Source: Helicobacter rodentium ATCC 700285
Lineage (GTDB): Bacteria > Campylobacterota > Campylobacteria > Campylobacterales > Helicobacteraceae
NCBI RefSeq assembly: GCF_000687535.1
Contig: NZ_JHWC01000001.1
Span: 62,001 to 126,000 of the forward strand
Length of the DNA: 64,000 nucleotides
Direction of reading: 5' to 3'
The notes under the pieces were generated by a model that did not search any database, was not told where the DNA came from, and saw nothing but the letters and a program-made list of their open reading frames with translations. This document shows, piece after piece, positions 45,582 through 54,057 of the stretch (the stretch's first letter is position 1; each line of letters opens with the position of its first letter). The position numbers and the translations under genes are program-made.

Positions 45582-45688
45582 CCAAATTTTAAAGAAGTCT
45601 TTACAATGGAATCTCACTGCTAAAATTTTGTTTATAAAAATTTCATTATTTTTTAGATGCGTAATTGTAACATTTGCTTTATATTTAG

Positions 45689-45724
45689 ATTATAGATTGC
45701 TTTGGCGTTGTCTCGCAAGGACGG
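45689..45724 (-). repeat. Degenerate palindromic repeat, copy 5
   Basis: Inverse orientation: ATTATAGATTGC at the left and TCTCGCAAGGAC at the right, with weak core symmetry. Confidence 0.55.
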
Positions 45725-45780
45725 AGGGTGGGTGCAAGGACAAGCGGAAAACTTGCTTACCCACAATAGTAAAGTTTGCC

Positions 45781-46950
45781 TTACCGAATCTTGTGCGCCA
45801 CAAATTTAGAGAGATTATCCAAAATCTCCCCTCCCTTGCGGAATCCCAATGCACAAGCCTCATAAGCATAAAAAACATTGGGTTGATAAAGGATTCCATT
45901 GTGATGGTTTTGCGCCGCAAAAGCTTGATAAATTTCAGGATAATTCGCATACTCCCCACCATTGCTATGGAGGACATTACCTTGCGCGTCTAAAATGCTG
46001 ATATTCTCTCCCTCTCTCCCAAAGGCGTGTTTTTTTACCTGTTTTTGATGAAGTGGCTCATAGGAGGTTTCAAGCAATAAAGGGTGATTAGGGAATAAAT
46101 CCCAAAGAATCTTTAGCATTCGTTTGCTTTGGAACATTAAAGTATAAGCAGGATTCAAAAAGATTGTGTTTTTGTTTGCAATCATTGCAGTGATGAGTTG
46201 TGCTAACTCCGGCTCATCTATGGCAATACTCTCCCACGGAATCAGCTTAAACCAAAACTCATAGTTGATTCCTCCAAAGCTCAAGCCCTCCGTTTCATTC
46301 AGGATTGCCTCGTGCGCGTAACAGAAATTTGTCTCAAATCCCGCTTCTCTTGCAATGACTTCTAGCAATTTCACGGTGCGCTCCTCCTCCTCGCTACCTT
46401 GAATGCTAGAGAATAGAATCTTCCAACCTTCATAAATTGCGTTAAAGTTAGAAATATCCTCTCCTAATGTAATCATTCGCTTAAAGTTATCCCCTAGTGC
46501 TTCATAGAGATTATTAAACTGCAAGGATTCGCTAAACCCATTTTTTTTCAAGAGTGCCCATTGGATAATTGCGCTTTCATACACCATTGTAGGTGTGTCT
46601 GCATTAAACTCTAGCAATTTGATAGGATTGCCGTCCAATCCACCGGCTAAATCAAAGCGTCCATATAAATGCCAATGCACTTCTTCTTCCCAGCTTTGCA
46701 CAATCGCTTCTACGAGATTAAAAGGAATCCCAAGCTCAAAAAACAAATCATTGTCTATGACATACTGCCCCGCTTCTGCATACATATCATAAAGCTCGTT
46801 TGCAGCGTCATAGAATCCTTGCGCCTCCTCTTCGCTAATCTCAATAATCTCATCACTTACATAGGGCGTATTGTCAATATCTGTGTGCCAATTAAGCCCT
46901 AAATTCTCTAAATCTGCATTCTCAAGAGGTTGTGCCTTTAAAATCTGCAT
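45781..46950 (-). CDS. Glutathionylspermidine synthase-like ATP-grasp protein (YgiC-like)
   Basis: A 389-residue protein matching the C-terminal synthetase domain of glutathionylspermidine synthase: WHLYGRFDLAGGLDGNPIKLLEFNADTPTMVYESA, NKNTIFLNPAYTLMFQSKRMLKILWDLFPNHPLLLETSYEP, KKHAFGREGENISI. It probably ligates an amine or peptide using ATP. The natural product is unknown and the amidase domain is absent. It starts 2 bp after the UPF0323 lipoprotein gene, mirroring the E. coli ygiB-ygiC pairing and HP0232-HP0233. Confidence 0.88.
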   Translation of the reverse strand: MQILKAQPLENADLENLGLNWHTDIDNTPYVSDEIIEISEEEAQGFYDAANELYDMYAEAGQYVIDNDLFFELGIPFNLVEAIVQSWEEEVHWHLYGRFDLAGGLDGNPIKLLEFNADTPTMVYESAIIQWALLKKNGFSESLQFNNLYEALGDNFKRMITLGEDISNFNAIYEGWKILFSSIQGSEEEERTVKLLEVIAREAGFETNFCYAHEAILNETEGLSFGGINYEFWFKLIPWESIAIDEPELAQLITAMIANKNTIFLNPAYTLMFQSKRMLKILWDLFPNHPLLLETSYEPLHQKQVKKHAFGREGENISILDAQGNVLHSNGGEYANYPEIYQAFAAQNHHNGILYQPNVFYAYEACALGFRKGGEILDNLSKFVAHKIR

Positions 46951-46952
46951 TT

Positions 46953-47591
46953 TTAACCGCCATAACTTGAAGTAGTGCCTGAAGTGCTAGGGCGATTCTG
47001 TGTAGAGCCTGTATTGTTTGGCGAATAAAAGCCGCTGCGCCCTGCTGCTGCGCCCGTTCTTGCACCTGCTGCATTTTGTTTAAAGGAGTTTTGGGAACGT
47101 TCATAGGCTTGTGGAGTTTTGTAACTTGTGCGTTGCTGTGCCTGATAGTTTTGGTTGTTAAAGAGTTTGCTTCCAATCCAGCTTCCAAGAATCGCACCCG
47201 CAGCACTTGCTAAAATTGTTTCTCCAAGCGATAAACCCGCACCGGTTGGGTTTGTAAGTTGGGAAGTCCCTGCTTCTATTTTTTTATTTTCCTCTGCGAT
47301 AATTTTGTCAATTTCCTCTTGACTTAGGATTCTCTCCTCCCCATTTTCGCGTAAAATGACGCGCGTTTGCGCACTTGGCACTTCATCTAAAATCTTATAG
47401 CTTCCATCGGGTTGTTGCTCAATCGTAACGGTCGCACCCTTTTTGGTTGCCTCCGCGATTCCACTATTTGTATCTTGCTTATTAGAATCTCCACAGCCTG
47501 TAATAAGTAAAATTGCGGCAAGCCCCAAGCCACTTTTACTAAAAGCACCTACAATTTTAGGGTCAGAGATTTTTTTGAGATACTTTTTCAT
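46953..47591 (-). CDS. UPF0323 family lipoprotein
   Basis: A 212-residue lipoprotein. The signal contains GLGLAAILLITGC (lipobox ITGC). A charged middle segment ERILSQEEIDKIIAEENKKIEAG is followed by a glycine/alanine-rich possible membrane-associated helix ETILASAAGAILGSWIGSKLF, and a low-complexity G/S/N/Q tail. It resembles H. pylori HP0232. The ATG at 47591 is chosen because AAGGAG is 7 nt upstream. A start 30 bp earlier is unlikely. Paired with the YgiC-like enzyme downstream. Confidence 0.88.
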   Translation of the reverse strand: MKKYLKKISDPKIVGAFSKSGLGLAAILLITGCGDSNKQDTNSGIAEATKKGATVTIEQQPDGSYKILDEVPSAQTRVILRENGEERILSQEEIDKIIAEENKKIEAGTSQLTNPTGAGLSLGETILASAAGAILGSWIGSKLFNNQNYQAQQRTSYKTPQAYERSQNSFKQNAAGARTGAAAGRSGFYSPNNTGSTQNRPSTSGTTSSYGG

Positions 47592-47619
47592 TTTACACTC
47601 CTTCAGTAAAAATCGGTGC

Positions 47620-47625
47620 ATTATA
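47620..47625 (-). promoter_or_regulatory. Extended -10 box of the UPF0323-YgiC-like operon
   Basis: TTTTGTTATAAT on the minus strand (TG-N-TATAAT), 29 bp before the lipoprotein ATG. Predicted start near 47613. Confidence 0.65.
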
Positions 47626-47675
47626 ACAAAATAAATTTTAAAAGTTAATGGAATCTTTTAAGAAGTGCATTGTTG

Positions 47676-47715
47676 ATAGATTGCCATGAGATTCTAGCAA
47701 ATCTCTCGCAATGAC
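47676..47715 (-). repeat. Variable-core palindromic repeat, copy 6
   Basis: Inverse orientation: ATAGATTGCCATGAG at the left, CTCGCAATGAC at the right, core AGATTCTAGCAAATCTCT. The core is related to that of copy 4. Confidence 0.85.
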
Positions 47716-48080
47716 AGAGTGGTTAGCTTTAAGTTCATTCCACAATATGGATTTGCAAGTGTGGGCATAGCACCCACCCAAAATTGCTCCGCAGTATGCG
47801 CCAAGAAAATTTTTCAAATTTTCCTGCAATGTTAAAATTATACAATTCATTACTATGTAAAAAACTCTATTTTTTAGGATTTTTTGGGATTTTAAAAATG
47901 AATGACGCATACCTTAGAATTTCAACATTTTTTCTTGTATTTTTAGCTAAAATTTTAAGATTTTATTTTAGGTTTTAGAAGTGGTTGCTATGTGGTATTA
48001 TTTGCTTGATAATTTATATGGCAAAGCTTCGCATTATTTTTGATGAATCCTAAAAACACTCGTTATTATAAGGAAAAAAA

Positions 48081-49400
48081 ATGGAATCTTTAAATCATCT
48101 CAATAGTGTCAATGACTTCAACGAAGCAAAGCAAGTGATTCCCGGTGGGGTAAATTCTCCTGTGCGCGCCTTTAAAAGCGTGGGTGGCACTCCGCCTTTT
48201 ATTGCCAATGGGCGCGGTGCGTATCTCATTGATGAGGACGGGAATCGCTACATTGACTTTGTGCAAAGCTGGGGTCCTTTGATTTTTGGGCATTGCGACA
48301 AGGAAATAGAGGAAGCCGTTATAGAGGCTGTTAAAAAGGGCTTGAGCTTTGGCGCACCTACGACACTAGAGACTGCACTTGCTAAGGAGGTCATCTCCAT
48401 TGTGGAGGGAGTGGAGAAAATCCGCTTTGTTTCAAGCGGGACAGAGGCGACAATGAGTGCGATTCGTCTTGCGCGTGCCTTTACGCAAAGAGAGGATATT
48501 ATCAAATTTGAGGGTTGTTATCACGGGCATAGCGATTCTTTGCTAGTCTCTGCAGGAAGTGGAATGGCAACCTTTGGCAATCCTAGCTCACCGGGTGTTC
48601 CACAAGATTTTACCAAACATACATTGGTTGCACAATACAATGACTTAAGCAGTGTGGAATCCTGCATTGCGCTAAGTGAGAAGCAAGGCAGCGGTGTGGC
48701 GTGTATTATCATTGAACCCATTGCTGGAAATATGGGGCTTGTGCCAAGCGAGACGGAATTTTTAGAGGGATTAAGAAAGCTTTGTGATAAACACGGAATT
48801 CTTTTAATATTAGATGAAGTGATGAGCGGTTTTCGGGCGAGTTTATGCGGTTCACAGAGGTTTTACTCTGTGCGGGGCGATTTGGTAACTTTTGGTAAAG
48901 TCATTGGGGGCGGAATGCCAGTGGGCGCATTTGGTGGGAGAGCGGAAATTATGGACTTGCTTTCACCCAAAGGTGCAGTTTATCAAGCCGGAACTCTAAG
49001 CGGGAATCCCGTTGCAATGAGTGCGGGGCTTGTTTCATTGCGCAAATTAAAAGAGGATTCTAAAATCTATGAGAGACTAGAGAGCTTAGGCTTGAAGCTT
49101 ATGGGAGGACTAGAAAAAATTTGCGCAGAGTTTGGAATCCCACTACAAACTTGTGTGCGCGGAAGTATGTTTGGATTTTTCTTTAACGCCACGCAAGTGA
49201 GGAATTTTCAAGACGCACTCCAAAGTGATACAGAAATGTTTGCGCGATTCCATCAAGGAATGCTAAATAAGGGCGTGTATTTCGCTGCTTCGCAGTTTGA
49301 GACAGGCTTTATTTGCGCTGCAATGGACGAAAACTTAATAGATAATGTGTTGGAGAGGGCTAGAGAAGTGCTGCGGGAGATAAAAACTTATGGAAAATAA
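48081..49400 (+). CDS. hemL: Glutamate-1-semialdehyde 2,1-aminomutase
   Basis: A 439-residue PLP enzyme that converts glutamate-1-semialdehyde to 5-aminolevulinate for haem synthesis. [58 protein letters not shown] and the PLP-lysine motif [18 protein letters not shown] are all present. Full length. The next gene overlaps its end by 11 bases. Confidence 0.97.
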   Translation: MESLNHLNSVNDFNEAKQVIPGGVNSPVRAFKSVGGTPPFIANGRGAYLIDEDGNRYIDFVQSWGPLIFGHCDKEIEEAVIEAVKKGLSFGAPTTLETALAKEVISIVEGVEKIRFVSSGTEATMSAIRLARAFTQREDIIKFEGCYHGHSDSLLVSAGSGMATFGNPSSPGVPQDFTKHTLVAQYNDLSSVESCIALSEKQGSGVACIIIEPIAGNMGLVPSETEFLEGLRKLCDKHGILLILDEVMSGFRASLCGSQRFYSVRGDLVTFGKVIGGGMPVGAFGGRAEIMDLLSPKGAVYQAGTLSGNPVAMSAGLVSLRKLKEDSKIYERLESLGLKLMGGLEKICAEFGIPLQTCVRGSMFGFFFNATQVRNFQDALQSDTEMFARFHQGMLNKGVYFAASQFETGFICAAMDENLIDNVLERAREVLREIKTYGK

Positions 49401-49872
49401 CAAGGAATCCGCTTCGTCATTACAAGGCGTAAGCGCAGAGGGAGACGAAGTAAGCCACAACCTTGCAGAAAATAACGCTAAAAATGGAATCCCGCAAGAA
49501 ACAAGCGATAATCCAAAAACCGAAGCGACTTCCTGCGATGAAACAACGCAAAATGCGGAATCCCAAAGCGATTCTAAACCCAAAGAGGAACCAAAATACA
49601 AAGATGCAATGTTGGCGTATTCTAACGCGACACTTGGCATTTCAATGGTGGTTGCAGTGCTGATTGGAGTGGGGATTGGCTATGGGTTAGAATCGCTTTT
49701 TGGTGCGCGGTGGCTCTTTTGGCTAGGCGTTGTATGGGGGGTGTGTGCGGCGATTTTAAATGTTTATAAAGCCTACAAGCGGCAAAAAAGGGAGCTAGAT
49801 GCCCTCGCAAAAGACCCAAAATACGCCTACAATGCGCAGAGGGCAAAAGATTTTGATGAGGACGATGATTAG
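49390..49872 (+). CDS. AtpZ/AtpI-like membrane protein
   Basis: A 160-residue protein. The first ~70 residues are a polar, alanine/serine/glutamate-rich soluble segment. Two transmembrane helices follow ([26 protein letters not shown] and [22 protein letters not shown]) in the AtpZ hairpin pattern, then a charged tail. AtpZ/AtpI proteins assist ATP synthase c-ring assembly or Mg/Ca handling. No atp genes are nearby, so the role is uncertain. It overlaps the end of hemL and is followed by another membrane protein after 6 bp. Confidence 0.75.
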   Translation: MENNKESASSLQGVSAEGDEVSHNLAENNAKNGIPQETSDNPKTEATSCDETTQNAESQSDSKPKEEPKYKDAMLAYSNATLGISMVVAVLIGVGIGYGLESLFGARWLFWLGVVWGVCAAILNVYKAYKRQKRELDALAKDPKYAYNAQRAKDFDEDDD

Positions 49873-49878
49873 ACAAGA

Positions 49879-50424
49879 ATGAAAAGATTATCCTTGCTCT
49901 TTGCCTTTATCATACTCGTTTGTCTCTGTCTATGGGCGGGTTTTGGCGGAATCTTTGCGCTCAATTTCACTTTTGCGCTTGTTTCTTTTTTACTCATTGT
50001 GTTTATTGTGTTTTATCTCCAAAAGCGCAAGATTGATAGCCTAATTCAAAACGCTTCCAAAGAGGAGTTAGAAGCCCTAGCAGAGGCATATAAAAGCAAA
50101 CAAGAAAGATTGGAGGAAGAAGAGGAGGAATTTTTCGCTAAAGATTCTAACTCTACATTAGAGCAAAAAACCACAGAGATTCCACAACCACAAGGGATTC
50201 CACTAAAGAAACGCAAATTTTGGCATAACTTTAGCGCGATCAATACAAAAACAGGGGTGAAAATGTTTTTCTTACCCTTGCGCCTTTTTGCGTATGGATT
50301 CCTTGTAGTTGGAATCTTGCTTCTTATTAAACAACAATCCTTTGATGTTTTTGCCTTTTTTAGCGGATTGGTTGTTGCTAATTTGCTAATTCTTGTAATG
50401 CTTTTGTTTGCAAGGACAAACTAA
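49879..50424 (+). CDS. Membrane protein of unknown function
   Basis: A 181-residue protein I do not recognise. Two hydrophobic helices lie at the N-terminus (about 5-25 and 28-47) and two at the C-terminus (about 134-152 and 157-177). Between them is a cytoplasmic-type charged segment with the acidic run QERLEEEEEEFFAKDS. It follows the AtpZ-like gene and probably shares the hemL transcript. A palindromic repeat lies shortly after the stop. Confidence 0.7.
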   Translation: MKRLSLLFAFIILVCLCLWAGFGGIFALNFTFALVSFLLIVFIVFYLQKRKIDSLIQNASKEELEALAEAYKSKQERLEEEEEEFFAKDSNSTLEQKTTEIPQPQGIPLKKRKFWHNFSAINTKTGVKMFFLPLRLFAYGFLVVGILLLIKQQSFDVFAFFSGLVVANLLILVMLLFARTN

Positions 50425-50472
50425 AGTTTTAAAACCGCAACAAAGATTCTTGCGGAATCTATTTTATCCTAA

Positions 50473-50515
50473 ATTATAGATTGCCACACTCCGCTAACGC
50501 TCCGTTCGCAATGAC
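50473..50515 (-). repeat. Variable-core palindromic repeat, copy 7
   Basis: Inverse orientation: ATTATAGATTGCC at the left, TCGCAATGAC at the right. The core has CGCTAACG symmetry, so it is a different core type. The accessory motif CTACAATGGAATCTTTTA follows at about 50560. Confidence 0.85.
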
Positions 50516-50683
50516 AGAAAATTAAAAACGCAATGTAAAATCTTGCAAAAAATAAACCCTACAATGGAATCTTTTAAATTTATAAATAAAAATTAATCTT
50601 ATTTTTGTTTAAGTGTATTAATAATAAGATTCTATCTCACTTTTAATCACCTTGAATTAAAATTTAACAACAAAGGAGTTTTT

Positions 50684-52054
50684 ATGAACTTTATAAAACC
50701 AAGTTTAAGTCTAGCAGGAGCTTTTGCTCTAGCAGTGAGTGCAAATGCGCAGAGTTTGGAGGAGGCAATTAGGGGCGTGGAGGTTAGTGGATTTTTGCGT
50801 TATGAATACGAGGACAACCGCTTCAAAAATCCTCAATTCAATAGTAAGGGCGAAAAAAGCGGTGATGTAGAGCATACTTGGCATGCAGAAGCGGAGTTTA
50901 AAACCCCTGTGCAAAATAATGTCGCCCTAAATTTTGGAATCTATTATGAAAATTCTCAAAACACCAATCACGGCAAAGGACTTTATGATGAGAATGGAGA
51001 TTTAATTCCCGGCACCGAAGGTTTGGGTTATGGGCTTGGCTCGGGAAAAGATAATAGCTTTGGCGTTAGCACCTTTAATGCCCTCATTACTCCCGATTCC
51101 ACAAGCACGAATATCACGCTTGGAAAAATGCGCTTGGATACGCCCTTTAACGATAGCGGAGAGGATAGAGGCACAGGGGTTTTGGTTATCAATAGTGATT
51201 TACCAAATATTAGTCTTGTCGCCGGCGCGTTTGATTCTTGGGCATTAGATGATATTAAAGATATGCCACAACCCGAAACAAGCGTTACAAAGCCGCTTTA
51301 TACCCTTGCAGCGTTGGGGAATTGGGATTTTGCGCTTGGAAGTGTGGAATCGCAACTTTGGTTTTTTAATATTCAAGACATTATAGATTCTGCGTTTTTT
51401 GGGCAACTTGGATTTTATCAAACTTACTTCCACATTAATGGGCAATACGCCTACACACAAACCGATAGTTCAGGAGTGGCAAACCTCATCAATGCGCTTA
51501 ATGGCAATCCCGCTACACCTCGTGAGAGAATGCAAACCAAAAGCGACTTTTTAAGCCTTGAAGTGGGCGTAAATTTAGAGAATGCACAGATTCCACTCGC
51601 CTTAAATCTTGGGTATATCACAAATACTAAAGATAACTTTGCTGTCTCTTTGGATAATGAGGGAGCATTACAAATGGTAGGTGCAGTGTGGTTTGATAAT
51701 TGGGAAGCCACAGAGGTTAATTTCTCGGCACTTGGAGGTGCGATTCCTTACAATACCAAAAAAGATTTAGATGTGTTTTATGCCACTTTATCCTATGATT
51801 TGTTTGATTATTTTAAAGTTGGGATTGACTATGTCAATGGTAAAAATAAGGTTAAAAACCTCCTAACAAACACAACAACAGACATTGATTTTTATGAAAT
51901 TACTCCTAATATCACTTGGCAGTATAACGAGAATTGGGAGATTTTAACCTATTATGCTTTCTTAAAAACTGAAAGAAGTGGGGATTATACAGCTCCAGAG
52001 ACAAACAAAGAGGATAGGAATCAATTCAAGGTAGAAATTGTCTATGTGTTCTAA
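50684..52054 (+). CDS. Outer-membrane porin, Campylobacter MOMP/Opr-like
   Basis: A 456-residue beta-barrel protein. The signal peptide ends at ANA-QS, then SLEEAIRGVEVSGFLRYEYED matches the N-terminal motif of campylobacterial major outer-membrane porins. The remainder alternates amphipathic strands (for example VALNFGIYYENSQN, EITPNITWQYNENWEILTYYAFL) and ends in FKVEIVYVF, with the C-terminal phenylalanine required for barrel insertion. AAAGGAG precedes the ATG. Single gene with an AT-rich upstream region. Confidence 0.9.
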   Translation: MNFIKPSLSLAGAFALAVSANAQSLEEAIRGVEVSGFLRYEYEDNRFKNPQFNSKGEKSGDVEHTWHAEAEFKTPVQNNVALNFGIYYENSQNTNHGKGLYDENGDLIPGTEGLGYGLGSGKDNSFGVSTFNALITPDSTSTNITLGKMRLDTPFNDSGEDRGTGVLVINSDLPNISLVAGAFDSWALDDIKDMPQPETSVTKPLYTLAALGNWDFALGSVESQLWFFNIQDIIDSAFFGQLGFYQTYFHINGQYAYTQTDSSGVANLINALNGNPATPRERMQTKSDFLSLEVGVNLENAQIPLALNLGYITNTKDNFAVSLDNEGALQMVGAVWFDNWEATEVNFSALGGAIPYNTKKDLDVFYATLSYDLFDYFKVGIDYVNGKNKVKNLLTNTTTDIDFYEITPNITWQYNENWEILTYYAFLKTERSGDYTAPETNKEDRNQFKVEIVYVF

Positions 52055-52113
52055 CCTTTAGATTTTAAGATTCTGCGAGGCTTAAATCTCGTGGAATTAC
52101 TAGGAGATAGAAA

Positions 52114-52260
52114 ATGGAAAGCTTTATTTTAGGGCTTATTTTAGTTTGTGCGATTCTATACTTTGGCTACAAACTCTACCCCAAGAAAAATAAGGGTTGT
52201 GGTTGCAATGGTGCTTCTAAAAACTCTTGCAAAAATAATTTCTACAATGGAATCTTTTAG
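52114..52260 (+). CDS. Tiny cysteine-rich membrane protein (FeoB-associated-like)
   Basis: A 48-residue protein: one N-terminal transmembrane helix (SFILGLILVCAILYFGYKLY), then basic PKKNKGCGCNGASKNSCK. The helix-lysine-CGC pattern is that of small FeoB-associated/Cys-rich membrane proteins. AGGAG lies 7 nt before the ATG. The last residues (NFYNGIF) and stop are encoded by CTACAATGGAATCTTTTAG, a motif that recurs beside the palindromic repeats elsewhere. The C-terminus therefore seems to run into repeat sequence. Confidence 0.65.
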   Translation: MESFILGLILVCAILYFGYKLYPKKNKGCGCNGASKNSCKNNFYNGIF

Positions 52261-52270
52261 GTGATTTAGT

Positions 52271-52314
52271 ATTATGGATTGCCACGAAAATTTTTCAAAT
52301 TTTCTCGCAATGAC
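52271..52314 (-). repeat. Variable-core palindromic repeat, copy 8
   Basis: ATTATGGATTGCCAC...CTCGCAATGAC with core GAAAATTTTTCAAATTTTC, the reverse complement of copy 1 apart from few bases. Confidence 0.9.
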
Positions 52315-52331
52315 GCAAAGCAACCTACCTC

Positions 52332-52377
52332 GTCATTGCGAGGAGCAAACAAAGCGAATAACAAAGCAATCTATAAT
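52332..52377 (+). repeat. Variable-core palindromic repeat, copy 9
   Basis: GTCATTGCGAGGAGC at the left, AAAGCAATCTATAAT at the right, with interior AAACAAAGCGAATAAC of weak symmetry. Confidence 0.8.
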
Positions 52378-52404
52378 CTTGCAAACCAAAGATTCTACCA
52401 TTTT

Positions 52405-52438
52405 GTCATTGCGAGGCGAAGCCGAAGTAATCCATAAC
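52405..52438 (+). repeat. Variable-core palindromic repeat, short copy 10
   Basis: GTCATTGCGAGGCGAAGCCGAAGTAATCCATAAC: minimal element with core GCGAAGCC. Confidence 0.85.
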
Positions 52439-52507
52439 ACAGAATCTCGCCTATCACTTTAAGCTTAAGACTTTTAAAGATTCCATTACAAAGCCTAAGT
52501 ATGCCAC

Positions 52508-52551
52508 ATTATAGATTGCCACGAAAATTTTTCAAATTTTCTCGCAATGAC
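52508..52551 (-). repeat. Variable-core palindromic repeat, copy 11
   Basis: ATTATAGATTGCCAC...CTCGCAATGAC with the same AAAATTTTTCAAATTTT core as copy 8. The 44-bp elements differ at one position (ATAG versus ATGG). Confidence 0.9.
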
Positions 52552-52591
52552 GCAGAGTAGTATGCTTTTTATTGTCCGTATTATCTCCGCT

Positions 52592-52625
52592 GTCATTGCG
52601 AGGCGAAGCCGAAGCAATCCATAAT
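52592..52625 (+). repeat. Variable-core palindromic repeat, short copy 12
   Basis: GTCATTGCGAGGCGAAGCCGAAGCAATCCATAAT, differing from copy 10 at only two bases. Confidence 0.9.
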
Positions 52626-52676
52626 CAAGCACAAAGTAAAACTTTACAATGGAATCTTTACAAGCAAGATTCCACA

Positions 52677-52718
52677 ATATGGAATGCCACGAGATTCTAA
52701 AGAATCTCTCGCGATGAC
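52677..52718 (-). repeat. Variable-core palindromic repeat, copy 13
   Basis: ATATGGAATGCCACGAG at the left, CTCGCGATGAC at the right, core AGATTCTAAAGAATCT (perfect palindromic arms). Confidence 0.85.
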
Positions 52719-52800
52719 ACAATGTTAAATACTATGAATTTAACAAAAATTATTATAAAATAACTTCTTAAAAAACCAAAACCCCTAATATGGAATAAGA

Positions 52801-54003
52801 ATGAAAAAATACTCCTTTGGAGTCTTATTGTGCGCTACTTGCGATTCTGCCTTTGTGATTGGAACAATGATAGCAAACATTAAACAAAAAATGGGAGCAG
52901 AAGTGGATATTTTCTATCTTATTCACGATGGCTTTACAACTAGCGACAAAGACGCTTTGCGTAAAATTGCAGGAAGCAGTGAAGTAAAATTTAAATCTTT
53001 CAGTAAAGAGGATTTCATCAACAAACTTAATTCATTTCGTCAAACACCTATCAACATAGAAAATAACAAATTTTTGGGACGCTGGACGCATATGGTGTAT
53101 GCGTGTTTTGAGGGATTTAAATTTTTGGAGAGTTGCGAATGTGTGGTATATTTGGATTTTGATATTCTCTTGCTTCAAGAGATTGGGCATTTGAGAGATT
53201 TAAGAACGCAAGGTTATGTGTTAGCCGCTAGGAGAGGAAAAACAAGTCTAGCAAACTCTTGTTTAGCTTATCAAGGAATATTTAAAGATGTTAGCGTATT
53301 CCAAACGCCCATTATTGTCTTTAACGACACATTGGAAAATCCATTAGAATGTTACGATTTTATTTATCAATTCAGTGCACAGAATCCTTTAAATATTAAC
53401 GATCAAGGTGCATTTTCTCTGCTTGTATTTGAAAAAAAGTTAAAAACAAAAGATTTAGGTAATCGTTATGTAGGCAATGTGCTATGGCGCAAGAATTATA
53501 ACCCAATTTTAATCCACGCTTATGGTTCAAAGAATCGCTTTTGGAACAATGCGCTTTGCAATCGGATTTGGAAAGAGTGGAATGACTATTATAGGCTTTG
53601 GCTAGAAGCAGGGGGTAGCCCAAACCTTAAGGGATTTGTCGCAAAAACCACTTATAGTTGCGATAGGATTCGCTACACTCTCTCCTACAAACTTGGCTAT
53701 GCAATCATTGAGAATTACAAAAGTTTTTGGGGTTGCTTGAAGTTACCTTTCATTCTTGCTAGAATCGCATTAAGACATAAAAAAGAAGCGAGATTCTACG
53801 CACAAATTATCCAAGAAAAGCCTCATTTGAAGCTACCTCCTTTAAAATCCTATGAGGATTATGCTAATGCAATCAAAGAAAAACAAACCTTTTCTTATCG
53901 GCTTGGAAAGGCACTTATTGAAGCCTGTAAAACTTGGCATAAAGGCGGATTCTTTCAATTTCTTGCTGTAGCAAAGAGTTTGCAAAAGGAATCCCGCACT
54001 TAA
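52801..54003 (+). CDS. Glycosyltransferase, family 8-like
   Basis: A 400-residue protein. The N-terminal nucleotide-sugar-binding half starts YSFGVLLCATCDSAFVIGTMIANIK, and the DxD-type metal motif is at D119/D121 in VVYLDFDILL. INDQGAFSLLVF follows, as in GT8 enzymes that add hexoses to glycans. The C-terminal 130 residues are basic and helical, suggesting peripheral membrane contact. It lies directly upstream of pglB, so a role in a surface or protein glycan is plausible but not shown. Substrate unknown. Confidence 0.75.
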   Translation: MKKYSFGVLLCATCDSAFVIGTMIANIKQKMGAEVDIFYLIHDGFTTSDKDALRKIAGSSEVKFKSFSKEDFINKLNSFRQTPINIENNKFLGRWTHMVYACFEGFKFLESCECVVYLDFDILLLQEIGHLRDLRTQGYVLAARRGKTSLANSCLAYQGIFKDVSVFQTPIIVFNDTLENPLECYDFIYQFSAQNPLNINDQGAFSLLVFEKKLKTKDLGNRYVGNVLWRKNYNPILIHAYGSKNRFWNNALCNRIWKEWNDYYRLWLEAGGSPNLKGFVAKTTYSCDRIRYTLSYKLGYAIIENYKSFWGCLKLPFILARIALRHKKEARFYAQIIQEKPHLKLPPLKSYEDYANAIKEKQTFSYRLGKALIEACKTWHKGGFFQFLAVAKSLQKESRT

Positions 54004-54022
54004 ATACCTCTGCAAATTTTGC

Positions 54023-54028
54023 TATAAT
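54023..54028 (+). promoter_or_regulatory. Extended -10 box upstream of pglB
   Basis: TTTTGCTATAAT sits 30 bp before the pglB start, in the 54-bp gap after the glycosyltransferase gene. Start predicted near 54035. It allows pglB to be transcribed independently. Confidence 0.65.
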
Positions 54029-54057
54029 CTAGCTTTTATTATTTTAGGATTCCTATT

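Larger units (their letters stand above)
45348..45780. other. Gene-free gap with inverted repeats
   Basis: This 433-bp gap lies between convergent uvrC and the YgiC-like gene. It contains a perfect 8-bp stem with 4-nt loop (TCTTATGA-TACC-TCATAAGA, 45407-45426), one clear palindromic repeat (45539-45581), a degenerate one (45689-45724) and the motif TTACAATGGAATCT near 45602. Short reading frames here have no recognisable content. Confidence 0.75.
47592..48080. other. Intergenic region between divergent UPF0323 and hemL genes
   Basis: A 489-bp non-coding gap. It holds the -10 box of the UPF0323 operon (47620-47625), one palindromic repeat (47676-47715), a second weaker one around 47790-47830 built on AAAATTTTTCAAATTTTCCTGCAATG, and an AT-rich hemL leader with AAGGA before the ATG. 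No gene seen. Confidence 0.7.
52261..52800. other. Gene-free repeat cluster
   Basis: A 540-bp gap with six copies of the palindromic repeat (52271, 52332, 52405, 52508, 52592, 52677) in both orientations, the accessory motif TTTACAATGGAATCTTTA near 52643, and a short AT-rich leader for the next gene. No protein-coding content recognised. Confidence 0.85.

Noticed and set aside
45690-45977. Minus-strand reading frame of 95 codons downstream of the YgiC-like gene
   Set aside because: It overlaps the 3' end of the real gene in another frame and runs into repeat sequence. No ribosome site or recognisable content.
52271-52718. CRISPR array or attachment sites
   Set aside because: Units differ in orientation, length and core, with no regular spacing or unique spacer-sized inserts. 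They fit a dispersed palindromic repeat.
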